In this document: positions 7,678 to 16,658 of the stretch, in pieces
Position numbering within the stretch: position 1 is the stretch's first letter
Layout: every line of letters begins with the position of its first letter
Assembly (NCBI RefSeq): GCF_005869225.1
Contig: NZ_SWFP01000003.1
Location: forward strand, 1 to 64,000
DNA from: Dyadobacter bucti
Lineage (GTDB): Bacteria; Bacteroidota; Bacteroidia; Cytophagales; Spirosomataceae
Direction of reading: 5' to 3'
Length of the DNA: 64,000 nt
The notes under the pieces: model-generated
The model's database searches: none
Told to the model about the DNA's origin: nothing
What the model saw: only the letters and a program-made list of their open reading frames with translations
Translations under genes and position numbers: made by a program

Positions 7678-7980
7678 ATATATGTTTCGATGCTTCAAGC
7701 ACGGGAGCGGTTCAAACAAACTTTTGCTTTTTTATAAATACGCTCCGGGCAATAATTATTTCAGGCGGTATCTGAATCAGGCCGGTGGACAGATCTAAAT
7801 GAACCCGGCCTTGGTTTGTCCGGCGGCGTAATCCTTGCTTTTCGAATGTCCTTTCAGATATTGCAAGCGGGGGGCATCAGCCTTCTGCATCATTTAAGGG
7901 CAAACTCTTTTATTCAATGGGCTATTCGGCAAACCATGGCTTTTCAGCTTTTAACGGATGGCTTTTTAAGGCAGTCATTT
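7678..7980. other. Non-coding spacer before leader copy C
   Basis: I see no convincing gene here. A plus-strand frame from 7816 has an unnatural composition and no ribosome binding site. On the minus strand a 23-codon frame (7922-7993, start MMTDQMTALK) begins within the inverted copy of the ribosome binding region that forms the 5' arm of leader C. It may be an accident of that inverted repeat. Confidence 0.4.
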
Positions 7981-8217
7981 GGTCAGTCATCATCAAATCT
8001 GTTTTCTTTTGCCAGTTGATTGATGATGTCAGCATAGTTCAACAGTCGTGATGGCGCTTATCCCTCCATTTTATGAAATAAAATGGCTCTTCGACTCATA
8101 GAAAAAAATAGTCGGCAAGCGCCGATTTTTTTCTATTCGGGGAGCTTTCCCTCCTTTTTGAACTCTTTTGCTTCCATCATCAACAACAAAAGAAAGGAGA
8201 TTTGATGATGACTGACC
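7981..8217 (+). promoter_or_regulatory. Structured leader RNA, copy C, with 30-nt pairing over the start codon
   Basis: Bases 7981-8010 are the reverse complement of 8188-8217 at 28 of 30 positions, with one further G-U pair. The paired 3' strand contains the ribosome binding site, the ATG pair at 8205/8208 and the first codons. Hairpin 1 is a perfect 9-bp stem (CCATTTTAT 8066-8074 with ATAAAATGG 8078-8086). Hairpin 2 is a perfect 12-bp stem (8098-8109 with 8125-8136) capped by CGGC/GCCG. The stem bases differ from copies A and B while pairing is kept, which is covariation. Confidence 0.72.
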
Positions 8218-8411
8218 AAACTGAAAACAAACCTAAAAAGCCAACCCATTCTGTTTACTTCGTGAAAGACAAAGGCACTGAAAAGCCCGAATGGATCAAG
8301 ACCGGCGTTGCCTGGGAACACGGCGATGCAGAAGGGCTTAACCTTTCGCTCACTGTCATGGGCCAGAAGGTTTCGGTCACGGTTCGCAAGAACAAACCGC
8401 AGGCTGAATAA
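8205..8411 (+). CDS. Small conserved element protein, 68 aa (paralog of the 4198 gene)
   Basis: The start lies at the tandem ATGs 8205/8208 after AAAGGAG. The product, THSVYFVKDKGTEKPEWIKT followed by GVAWEHGDAEGLNLSLTVMG and QKVSVTVRKNKPQAE, is nearly identical in its core to the protein encoded at 4198. The 4198 copy lacks the long-range pairing leader, so the two paralogs seem to be controlled differently. Its compact size and conserved W, H and G positions suggest a small beta-rich domain. The function is unknown. A GC-rich terminator follows. Confidence 0.75.
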   Translation: MMTDQTENKPKKPTHSVYFVKDKGTEKPEWIKTGVAWEHGDAEGLNLSLTVMGQKVSVTVRKNKPQAE

Positions 8412-8418
8412 ATAAGTG

Positions 8419-8447
8419 ATCCGGGCAGGTCTAAAGCCTGTCCGGAT
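8419..8447 (+). terminator. Terminator after the second 68-aa gene
   Basis: ATCCGGGCAGG (8419-8429) pairs with CCTGTCCGGAT (8437-8447) with one G-U pair and a 7-base loop, followed by TTTTATATG. It is eight bases past the stop codon. Confidence 0.75.
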
Positions 8448-8613
8448 TTTATATGTATTTTTTAAAATATGGCTTCCGGTAGGTTTTAGCAATTAGCTTT
8501 ATAGTAGGTTGCTTTCAACGGGTAAGCTTATATTAAAATGCAGGTCAAAAAAATCTGATACGCAATACAATATCTGAAATCCAGTATCGATAATTAATTA
8601 AAAACATAGAACT

Positions 8614-9144
8614 ATGATAACCGGAGCAGAAGACAGAGTACCCGATTCATGGTACCATGAACGTGGCGTTGGCCGTCAAAATAAACCTGAAAACGAAATA
8701 GGTTTAATAGGAAATATAATCATGTGGGCTTTTCTGTTATCTTTCATCTATATTGTTAACCATCCAGGAGATGTGTGGTCATATATAGAAGGAAAGTTCC
8801 AATATTTTATTAGACAACTAACCGATAAAAATGCCACTTTTTACAAGATTTGTGGAGCACTTATTGCACTAGAATCGGGTTACATATTATACAAATTCAA
8901 GAAAAATAAACAAAAATACTATGGACTGGTAGAAATAGGTTTATCACTCATATCCTGCAGTGTAACTATCGACAAGTTTCTGCAAGAGGAACACCCATCA
9001 ATTTTACCAATAATCGTTTCAAGCGCGGCAGCAATATACTTTACGCAAAGAGGGTTTAGCAATTACTTTGAAGGTGTAGATAAGATAAAATCTAAATCTC
9101 AACCGCCAAAAGAGATTGATCGTTCTGAACAACTAATTCATTGA
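8614..9144 (+). CDS. Hypothetical membrane protein, 176 aa
   Basis: The family is not recognised. The first 35 residues are polar and cytoplasmic in character. Hydrophobic segments follow at about 37-53 (IIMWAFLLSFIYIVN), 83-95 (ICGALIALESGYI), 108-120 and 133-150 (ILPIIVSSAAAIYF), so three or four membrane spans are likely. The gene is AT-rich compared with the transfer genes and has its own spacer on both sides, which suggests cargo acquired separately. It converges on the minus-strand transfer block that begins at 9417. The ribosome binding site is poor, as often in this phylum. Confidence 0.6.
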   Translation: MITGAEDRVPDSWYHERGVGRQNKPENEIGLIGNIIMWAFLLSFIYIVNHPGDVWSYIEGKFQYFIRQLTDKNATFYKICGALIALESGYILYKFKKNKQKYYGLVEIGLSLISCSVTIDKFLQEEHPSILPIIVSSAAAIYFTQRGFSNYFEGVDKIKSKSQPPKEIDRSEQLIH

Positions 9145-9416
9145 CTCCCACCCTGTCTATCTGTAATCACCTGGACAGACGGCGTGGAAAGCAGACACAC
9201 CATCAGGCATGATAGCGCGTTGGGTCGTGGGTAGACGGGAGCGATACGAAAGCAGATGAAGTCGTGTTGCGTTAAAATCCAACCATCCCTAGCCAGAATA
9301 ACAACTGGCCACATTAATTTTTATAAGCAGGCGCTAATTCCGTATTAGCGTAAGGTATTTGCTAAATCATCTGCAAACTTCTTGGTTCCGGAAGGCGTGC
9401 ATTCATATTTTATTTA
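9145..9416. other. Intergenic region between convergent genes
   Basis: The 272-bp stretch is GC-richer than the gene before it. It contains a small hairpin CGCTAA (9332-9337) with TTAGCG (9345-9350) and two loosely similar stretches around GAAAGCAGAC (9188) and GAAAGCAGAT (9249). It could hold terminators for the flanking convergent genes, or a transfer origin, but I see no specific nic-site motif. Confidence 0.3.
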
Positions 9417-9812
9417 CTATTCTTTTTTTTCCACACTGATACCAATGACAATGGCCTCTGGCGGGATGTCATTTAACACGTAACGTTCATCAATAGCGAT
9501 GATTATCCTCGGAACTTGTTCGAGCATTGACATGAATAATGCCTCTAACCCGAAGCCTATAAGCTTCAGCGTAGAACCAGAAAATTCCAATCTTATTACA
9601 TTTTTATCGCCCGCAACATCAAGTTCGCCGCAAACAAGATATGCGTAGTTAAAAAACATCCTTTTTCCGTCCGGCCATACCACACACAGGCTCCGGGCAT
9701 GGCCGGGGCCATTGTACGAAGCTTCGTCCTGACCAGCCAGCGAGGTATCGTCCGTTTTGGTTGGATCGCCTTCGCGCATCTGGTCATACCGCAATTTAAA
9801 TCCCTGGCTCAT
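9417..9812 (-). CDS. Hypothetical protein, 131 aa, coupled to the relaxase
   Basis: The start codon at 9812 lies inside the last codons of the relaxase gene (17-bp overlap in another frame), pointing to translational coupling. The N-terminal 45 residues are polar. Residues about 40-125 look like a compact alpha/beta domain (SLCVVWPDGKRMFFNYAYL, VIRLEFSGSTLKLIGFGLEALFMSML, then PPEAIVIGISVEK). There is no membrane segment. As the last gene of the relaxase transcription unit it may be an accessory mobilization protein. That role is inferred only from position. Confidence 0.6.
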   Translation of the reverse strand: MSQGFKLRYDQMREGDPTKTDDTSLAGQDEASYNGPGHARSLCVVWPDGKRMFFNYAYLVCGELDVAGDKNVIRLEFSGSTLKLIGFGLEALFMSMLEQVPRIIIAIDERYVLNDIPPEAIVIGISVEKKE

Positions 9813-12540
9813 AATCGCTGTAACGTTCGGGTGAAGGTTTTTCCGGTTCTTTGCCTGCTGGTCTGTCGGGTTGTGCCCGGCTGATGTCCTGGCGGATATG
9901 ATGATAAGCAGCCTCCTTGGTCTTGTTTCTGCTGCTTACCAACTCCATAGCTGATTGGCGTTCCCCCAGATCGGAAGCGTGTTCGAGCAGCTGCTCTTTG
10001 TCATCGGTATAGATACGGGCCCGGTCCCTTGCCCGTGATACGGAGACATAGAACTGCTTGGCATCGGTCGCCGGGAAGGTCGAAGCCGGTTGGGAGATGA
10101 AAACCTCGTCCACCGTTTTGCCTTGCGAAGCGTGAGAGGTCACGCAATGCGCATGGGAGATATGGCCGTAATCCTGTTTAAGCCTGTAAGTGCTTTTGCT
10201 GATAGCATTGCGCAAAACAAGGTCGCCTTTTTTATGCACCGAGACGACTTCAAGGATCTGCCCGTTATTGACCCTGTTTTTGTCCTGATCAAATCCGTTG
10301 CGGGTGATACGGATAGCGTCGCCTTTGGAAATCCCGATTTGAGTTTTGGAAAATATATCGTAGCAATTGCTTTTCCCAAGGGGCAGGGGAGCGGTATGTC
10401 CATTTTCATTGCGGATCATGACGCCTTCTTCGGAGCACGCATCCACTGTCCATATACTGCCGCGCTTGATGCCGGCAGTGTTCTGGCTGAATTGGACAGC
10501 CTGGCCTTTTTGGAAATTCCGCCAGTCGTTTTTCTGGGCTTCGGTCATATTCAGGTTGCTTAGTCTTGTCGCCAGAATTTCCTTTTTGCCGATCAATCCG
10601 GTTTTTTTTAGCTTCTGACGGATCGCCTCGGTGACCTGGTCGCACTGCTGGTGCGTCGGTGAGACGACAAGGGCTGTTTTCTTGGCCTTGATTGCTTCAA
10701 CATAGTCATCCACCAGGGCCTCATTTGGTTTTAAAGGGTCGATGGCCCGGATAGAGCCAATGGTGTCCAGCTTTTGAAAGGCGCTATGGATATCGCCTTT
10801 TGACAGGTCTTCGACCGATGAGCGGAAATATTCGTTTTTCTGGCGGTAGATTTTGCTGACTTCTGCGGACCGGATGCCGCCCACCGTGTTCAGGATACGA
10901 AGGGCATCGCCCCTGATCACGCTTGAATGTTGCCTGGTATCCCCGCCAAGGATTAATCGTGCATTTTGTTTTTTGGTCAATTCGAGAAGTGATGCCATAT
11001 CCTGCGTGCCAAGCAGGCCAGCCTCGTCGACCCAAAGGACCTGATTGGCCAGTTGCGCCTGCATTTTTTCGTCCGTCAAAAGTTTGGCGACAGTCTCTGC
11101 GTTTTCAAACCCTTCCTGCCGGAGCACATTTCGGGATGCCTGGGCGGTGGGGGCGACGACCGTGACTTTTTTGCCCGACTTTTCGATTAAGCTGACCGCT
11201 TCCTGCATCAGCGTTGTTTTTCCTGTTCCAGCTGCACCGCGGATGATGGATACACGGTTTGGGGTCGTCAGTACGTGGTGGACAGCTTCTGCCTGCTGGC
11301 CTTTGAGTTTTATAGCGGTGGCGTCGATGTAAAGCGGTTTAAGTTTTCCTTTGCCTTCACGCGCAAGGTTAACCATCTGCTGTTCCTGGGATAATACCTG
11401 CCGGGTTGTGCACATCGTCTTTGATTTTTCCCTGACATGGATGATCCGTTTATCCTGCTCAATACATTTGGTGATGTTGTCCAGGGATACCGAGCTGTCG
11501 CCAAAACTGTGCCTATAGGCAGCTTCCAGCAGCCGCCTGTCCTGAACAACGGATGCACGTTCGAATTTGTGCAGCAGGGCATGTTCAACGCAAAGTTCAG
11601 GGGTCAGAGGTGCTTTTTGCCGGGCAGGGGCAAAACGTACGGGCTGGTCGCCTTCGTCATCTTGATCTGGGCCGAGTTCTTTGATCTGTCGTTTCCACTC
11701 GGCTTTCAGCTCGGCCATACTCAACCCTTTTTGTTTTTTAGAACGGGTGCGGGCCCCCAGGTTGTCCAGCTCTTTTGCGTCGGTTATCCCTTTTTCTTTT
11801 GCCACGCGCCCGATTTCATCAGTGCGTTTTGAAAAGTTATCGATTACCCGCTGGGGCACACCTTTCACTTCGAAAGATTTGTCCGTTCGCCGGATATCGT
11901 ATCCCAGTGTGATAAGCCGGTCGGAGAGTTTCTTGTGAAACCGTGCTTCGTAATACGGCATATCTCTTTTGATGTCGCGGAACCGCGCGGCTTTGAATTG
12001 TTTTTCCTGATCGTCCCATGTTGCGTTGAAAACAAAACAATGCGCATGCAGGTGTGGGTCGGGGGCATTGTCTTCAACAGGCCTTGCGGTCTGGTGAATA
12101 AAATCGGCCCATGCCAGCTCGCCAGTTTGGCGGTCATCATACTGGCCATTTTTGCGTACCCTCGTTTTGGTGTCAGCTTCGATGTCCTGCATGGTCTCGC
12201 GCACGCTTTCCTGGAAGGCATTGATCAGGTGATCGTCTTTGGAAAGCGCGTGCAGGATCGAGACGGATTTTGGGCAGTGGAAATTAATATCATATCCGGT
12301 GATCCGTTCCTCTTTTGTCCTGGGGGTTAGCCGTTCACCGGTATGCGGATTGATATTGTCGGCAAGGGAATGGAAAACGTCTTTGGTGGCAGGCCCGGTA
12401 ATGGATAAACGTTCTGCGAGTTTTCCCTGCAGCCTGCCATTGAGTTCCTGGTCATTGATATAATAATCCGCCTTGGACAGGGATTCGGAGAAATAGTTTT
12501 TGGCGTGGGCCGCTGAGTTGCACTGGATCATTCGTATCAT
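9796..12540 (-). CDS. MobF-family relaxase/helicase (TraI/TrwC type)
   Basis: This 914-residue protein nicks the transfer origin and unwinds the transferred strand. The relaxase domain spans about 1-300. Paired tyrosines Y26/Y27 (KADYYIND) are the candidate nucleophiles, and the metal-binding three-histidine motif is H163, H165, H167 (PDPHLHAHCFVFN). The helicase part carries Walker A GAAGTGKT (about 435-442), Walker B VLWVDEAG (about 501-508) and the C-terminal RecD-like motif SHASQGKTVDEVF. All expected domains are intact, so the enzyme is probably active. It is shorter than F-plasmid TraI, as expected for TrwC-type proteins. The coupling ATPase and a membrane protein lie upstream on the same strand. 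Confidence 0.95.
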   Translation of the reverse strand: MIRMIQCNSAAHAKNYFSESLSKADYYINDQELNGRLQGKLAERLSITGPATKDVFHSLADNINPHTGERLTPRTKEERITGYDINFHCPKSVSILHALSKDDHLINAFQESVRETMQDIEADTKTRVRKNGQYDDRQTGELAWADFIHQTARPVEDNAPDPHLHAHCFVFNATWDDQEKQFKAARFRDIKRDMPYYEARFHKKLSDRLITLGYDIRRTDKSFEVKGVPQRVIDNFSKRTDEIGRVAKEKGITDAKELDNLGARTRSKKQKGLSMAELKAEWKRQIKELGPDQDDEGDQPVRFAPARQKAPLTPELCVEHALLHKFERASVVQDRRLLEAAYRHSFGDSSVSLDNITKCIEQDKRIIHVREKSKTMCTTRQVLSQEQQMVNLAREGKGKLKPLYIDATAIKLKGQQAEAVHHVLTTPNRVSIIRGAAGTGKTTLMQEAVSLIEKSGKKVTVVAPTAQASRNVLRQEGFENAETVAKLLTDEKMQAQLANQVLWVDEAGLLGTQDMASLLELTKKQNARLILGGDTRQHSSVIRGDALRILNTVGGIRSAEVSKIYRQKNEYFRSSVEDLSKGDIHSAFQKLDTIGSIRAIDPLKPNEALVDDYVEAIKAKKTALVVSPTHQQCDQVTEAIRQKLKKTGLIGKKEILATRLSNLNMTEAQKNDWRNFQKGQAVQFSQNTAGIKRGSIWTVDACSEEGVMIRNENGHTAPLPLGKSNCYDIFSKTQIGISKGDAIRITRNGFDQDKNRVNNGQILEVVSVHKKGDLVLRNAISKSTYRLKQDYGHISHAHCVTSHASQGKTVDEVFISQPASTFPATDAKQFYVSVSRARDRARIYTDDKEQLLEHASDLGERQSAMELVSSRNKTKEAAYHHIRQDISRAQPDRPAGKEPEKPSPERYSDYEPGI

Positions 12541-12707
12541 GACCGGGACTTTACAGGGTTTTAAACGCGATCTTAAAACTTTGGTATTTCGTTATCGCCG
12601 GTACATACACAGTAAACCTGTTTTTTTGAAAAGCTGTGCTCGGGAAGCTGTTAATGCGGGTTAAATAAATTCCATCAGACATCTGCCCTAAGCACAGCTT
12701 AGGAAGG

Positions 12708-13481
12708 TTATTGCGCGTCCACAGTTTCTTCTTCATCCTGATCGATGAACGCGTCGGCAACTCGGCGGCGTGCCTCTGGATCGGCGGGTCGCCTTCCGTA
12801 ATAATTGACACCCCTGGTCTTGCTTGGATCGACGCCGTCAACAAAGGCATTATAGAGCTCCTGGTTGCACAGCAATTCGTCTATCTTGTCCATAACGAAA
12901 TTGTCCCCCACATGGTAGGCAGCCATATAGCTCAGCGAATAAACGATGCTGCAAAACACTATAAGGATACCGACAACCTGGCCAGCCAGTATTATCAAAA
13001 GTCCGATGATCATACAGAACAAGGGCTCGCATATAGTTTCGATCTCCCTTGTCTCAACATAGTTCCCCTTTATTTTGATCGTGTAGAACAAGGGGTTTAT
13101 TTCTCCGGTCGAAAGGCTGAAACGGGCAAAGTCGAACACAGAGGGCAGGCGTTTGATTTCCCGTTTCTTTAAATAGGCAACAAACACTAACACGATCAGG
13201 AACAAATACCATGTAAGGTGGTTCATCAGAAAATATTTCATATTGAAATATGACGTAAACACGGAGGTAAGCAAGCCAAAAAGCGGCAGCAAACCGGCCA
13301 GAAATAAAGCCATTATCACCGCATTGGAAAACGAGAAGTAACGCTCGCCAAAATTTTTACGGATAAATACTTCCAGCAAGAGCCGGGGCCAGGAGGCTAT
13401 CGCGGTAAAAAGATTAAAAAAGAGCTCCTTGACCGGATTGGAACGGCGCAGGACCGCGCGGAAATAAAGGTTTTTTTTCAT
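12708..13481 (-). CDS. Membrane protein of the transfer region, 257 aa
   Basis: Hydrophobic segments lie at about 52-73, 86-102 and 153-185 (the last long enough for two spans: CMIIGLLIILAGQVVGILIVFCSIVYSLSYM). The C-terminal 70 residues are soluble and end in the acidic tail FIDQDEEETVDAQ. I do not recognise a family. It lies 36 bases downstream of the coupling ATPase and 167 bases upstream of the relaxase, so it may be a TrwA- or TraM-like anchor that couples the relaxosome to the ATPase; this is inferred from position only. Confidence 0.6.
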   Translation of the reverse strand: MKKNLYFRAVLRRSNPVKELFFNLFTAIASWPRLLLEVFIRKNFGERYFSFSNAVIMALFLAGLLPLFGLLTSVFTSYFNMKYFLMNHLTWYLFLIVLVFVAYLKKREIKRLPSVFDFARFSLSTGEINPLFYTIKIKGNYVETREIETICEPLFCMIIGLLIILAGQVVGILIVFCSIVYSLSYMAAYHVGDNFVMDKIDELLCNQELYNAFVDGVDPSKTRGVNYYGRRPADPEARRRVADAFIDQDEEETVDAQ

Positions 13482-13517
13482 GATCGTTGAAGAGTAAAAG
13501 TGAAAGAAACATATAGA

Positions 13518-15031
13518 TTAGGCAAGGTAATTTTGGTTGAAATTCATTTTAAGGTAGTTCTTCTTATTGAGCAGGCTGTCGCCTTGCCGGTGCATGTAGC
13601 CTTCAACTTTAAAAGTATTTTGCGGGCCGCCGGTTTTAAGGCTTATGAATTCTTCCGGCCTGACGGCAGCGGCCAGTTCCAGAGATTTGGCCTGGCTTTT
13701 GGAAAACTCCTTGGTAAGCCCCGTCGTCTCGTTTTCATTGATAAAGAAGGTCTGGCCGATCAGTTGGGAAGCGTAATTATTGGTTTCAACGTCGGCATTT
13801 GCATGGAATATTTTTGTGCCGAGTGTCCCTAAAAATCCTTTCACCCGTGAATCTGATTTGTCGCCGCCCATAGACGCCAGGTAATTGGGGATGTTTTGAG
13901 AGATATAAACGGTGGCAATCCTGCTGCTGCGGGCAGTGGCCTGATAGGTCGCGTCATGCTCATGCAGGAAATTCTGGGCTTCGTCAGCCCAGAGAAACAG
14001 GGGCCGGTTGTTCTTGCTGGTGTCCCTTTTTTCCATGGCCCGTTGCCAGATATATTTAAACATGATCTGGCAGTCCCTGCCAACCTTGTGGTAGATTTTG
14101 ACCGGCAGGTTAAGCAGGATGATCTTTCCCTGTAGGCAGTCTTCCGGGGTAACAGTTGAGCCGTACCGGCAGAAGAGCGAATAGATCGGTTCGCGGAGCA
14201 AACGAAATAAAAAACCTGAAAACGAGAAATCGATGATAGACCGTGTTTTTTCGCTGAGCGTGATTAAATTATCAGAGAAGAATTGATCGACAAATGCCAA
14301 CAGACGGGCTTCGGGCACGGCGTCAAACATCTTTTCTTCATAGCTTTCTGGATCTTCAATGATACGCTTCCGGTCGGCGTCCGACTGTGCACGTTCCAGG
14401 CATCAATTTTCCTGGTTACTTTTCCTAATGCAGCACTCATTGCTTTATGAAACGCTTTACGCTTGTCTTCTTCCGTGGCGGATTTGAGCTGTTCTTTACC
14501 TTTTGGTATCGACTGGACGATGTCATACATTTCTTTAACAGATACTTTGTCGTAGGCCAGCTTGCAAAGGTCAATGACGTTGAAGATGAGCATGTCCAGC
14601 GCGGTTTCCCAAAATGCGTCATCGGATTTACCGCTGTCTTTTGTTTCGCCGGCCCGGATCACGGTTTTCAGCACTTCGACGATATTTTCGGTACTGCTGC
14701 CGTCCTTATCAGAATGGGAAGATTCATACTGGAGAAAATTGAAACTATGCTCACCCCTTGGTTCCAGGATTACCAGGTCATTTTCCCGTTTGGTAATTCT
14801 GCAATACTCCTGCCATGCCTGCTTCTCATCGGCTTTGACTGTAAGGACGAGTCCACCGAACCCGGCACTTAAATACTTTAAAGCCAGCATGCGCCCGGAA
14901 CCGGATGTTTTTCCCGAACCGATGCCGCCAAAAATCTGAACGCCTTCTACGGCATGGCGCAGTGTCCAGGCATTTTTGTCGGTGCTTGAAGACAGTTCAA
15001 AGATGGGGTTGTCCAGATCAAATGAAGTCAT
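13518..15031 (-). pseudogene. TraD/TraG-type coupling ATPase split by a frameshift
   Basis: Two overlapping minus-strand frames make up one coupling protein. The first (14264-15031) starts MTSFDLDNP and has Walker A GGIGSGKT at residues 35-42. The second, open from about 14402 to 13518, carries Walker B LFLWADEAQ and the C-terminal ATPase part. In the first frame plausible sequence ends near RKIDAW. In the second it resumes at ERAQSDADRKRIIEDPE, so a one-base indel lies at about 14385-14405. Rejoined, the protein would be about 500 residues, a normal length for this family, which docks the relaxase at a secretion channel. Either the gene is broken or the base is an assembly error. Confidence 0.8.
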
Positions 15032-15132
15032 CGGGGAGAATGCTTAATCAGGTATCAGACAGAGGTTTAGCCAAATGTAACCACTATCCAAATATTTCTC
15101 CAAATAACCCAATTGGAATTTTGGTAAACTTA

Positions 15133-15780
15133 TTAAACGGTAAAAGGGACGTTTCGAGGCAATGGGGACATGTCCGCAGTGTCTTTTCCTTCGGCCAATA
15201 ATACTTCACGGTACTTAACTAGCGTAATGGCTTTATAGTCGCAGGCAGTGATATAGGAAGGCAGTTGAAAGGTATCATCCGCCATAACTTTTCTCAGCCA
15301 CATCTGGGCAACGAGAGAATGTTCGAGCTTGGGTTCGTATCCCAGAAAGCGGGTCAGCCTTTCTTTTGCTTCTTGTCCATAAGCAGCAAATGTTTCCTGA
15401 TAGTTCTGATATATATCTTCGTTATATTCAAGACAGGTGTTGTGTTCCAGGTCTTCATTTCGGATCAGTTTGATTTGATCGTCTGCTTGCTGGTAAAAAT
15501 CGTAATCGCTGATGTTTCCCTGATCATGGCTCACAATGATCGCTCTCAGGTATGGCGCATATTTGGCAAGCGCGGCAGCGCTGGGTACATAGCCAAGGCG
15601 GGCTTCGATCAGGTCTTCACATCTCACTTCAACTTCCGGGAATGCGGTAACGCCCAGAAGCAGGTCTTCCCAGTTCATGGCATTCATTCGTGCTTCTTGA
15701 ACGCCGACAGCAAAAGCCTTCTCGTAGCGTTTTTCATCGCCGCCATAAACTTGTTGAATTCTCTTTTCGCGCCAATCCAT
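15133..15780 (-). CDS. Hypothetical protein, 215 aa
   Basis: This is a soluble, acidic, largely helical protein of no family known to me. It starts MDWREKRIQQVYGGDEKRYE, with the segment LEYNEDIYQNYQETFAAYGQEAKERL at about 118-143 and a C-terminal part rich in tyrosine. There is no signal peptide, no membrane segment and no obvious catalytic motif. It lies 101 bases upstream of the coupling ATPase and reads in the same direction, so it is probably part of the transfer unit. An oppositely oriented gene starts 90 bases to its right, giving a divergent promoter region. Confidence 0.6.
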   Translation of the reverse strand: MDWREKRIQQVYGGDEKRYEKAFAVGVQEARMNAMNWEDLLLGVTAFPEVEVRCEDLIEARLGYVPSAAALAKYAPYLRAIIVSHDQGNISDYDFYQQADDQIKLIRNEDLEHNTCLEYNEDIYQNYQETFAAYGQEAKERLTRFLGYEPKLEHSLVAQMWLRKVMADDTFQLPSYITACDYKAITLVKYREVLLAEGKDTADMSPLPRNVPFTV

Positions 15781-15869
15781 ATCTTATCCAACGGTAAAAC
15801 AAGTCTGCTTTTGAATGTTTATGTTAGCATAATCCTTCTGCATGTCAAGCAAATAATCCCTTTCTACCG

Positions 15870-16658
15870 ATGGATAATTCTGATGATAAAAACAGCCGCC
15901 TAGAGGAATTCAAATCAAATTTCGACTTTCCAAAAAAAGAGGAGCCCTACCCCGAGGGCTATGAGCATGTGCAAAAGATAGTTGGTGATACCAGGGAAAC
16001 ATTGCGCCGGTTGGACGAAAAATATAAATATCCGCCAAAGGAGAGGGGGCCGCAGCCCCGTAATGTGCCAAAAGGTGAAGTAGCAGAGCCGAAGCCTGTA
16101 TCCGGAGAAGATGTGAGACAGGAGCAACTGAAGATTGAAAAGGACAAGGTTCAGCAAAAGGCCTGGAAGGACATTGAAGATGCCACCAAGGGGGGTGATC
16201 CAGCCCTGGATGAAAAAGCCAGAAACATCAGCAGAGAGAGATTGTTCCCGAATGAATTCAAGAAGCTTGACCGGGATGCAGTGGATAATGAGCGGCCCAA
16301 AGAAAAAGATTTGGAGGTATCTCAGGATTTTGCGGATGCGCAACTTAGGGGTACCAATGAAAAACCTCCTGTTAAAGAAGAGGGAACTATGTCCCAGTCA
16401 GAAAACAAATCAGATGTGCGAGGGAAGACATCTTCAATGTCAGCGAGGTTTTCTCAATCGCTGAGCTATCCAAAACTGATGCCTGAAATCGATTCTGATA
16501 AGCAAATGCCTGTTGAAAAGGGAAAAGAAACTGACAAAGAAGCGTCGATGACGATGTCGGCGAAGTTTAACCAATCGTCAACCTATAACCGTGTTGAGGA
16601 AGGTCCAGAAGATCCAGGCGGGGGAGTGCAACAGGTCGATCTCGACCGGGACGAATAG
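15870..16658 (+). CDS. Hypothetical highly charged, disordered protein, 262 aa
   Basis: The protein is rich in K, E, D, P and Q, with almost no hydrophobic core, and is predicted to be disordered with a helical region at about 70-130. Two copies of a short motif stand out near the C terminus: SSMSARFSQSLSYPK (about 188-202) and ASMTMSAKFNQSSTYNR (about 226-242). Such repeated short motifs in a disordered chain suggest binding sites for a partner protein or DNA. It ends directly against the stop codon of the convergent next gene, with no spacer. The family is unknown. Confidence 0.55.
   Translation: MDNSDDKNSRLEEFKSNFDFPKKEEPYPEGYEHVQKIVGDTRETLRRLDEKYKYPPKERGPQPRNVPKGEVAEPKPVSGEDVRQEQLKIEKDKVQQKAWKDIEDATKGGDPALDEKARNISRERLFPNEFKKLDRDAVDNERPKEKDLEVSQDFADAQLRGTNEKPPVKEEGTMSQSENKSDVRGKTSSMSARFSQSLSYPKLMPEIDSDKQMPVEKGKETDKEASMTMSAKFNQSSTYNRVEEGPEDPGGGVQQVDLDRDE

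Noticed and set aside
7816..8019. Plus-strand frame of 67 codons before leader C
   Set aside because: No ribosome binding site, unnatural composition, and it runs into the 5' arm of the leader.
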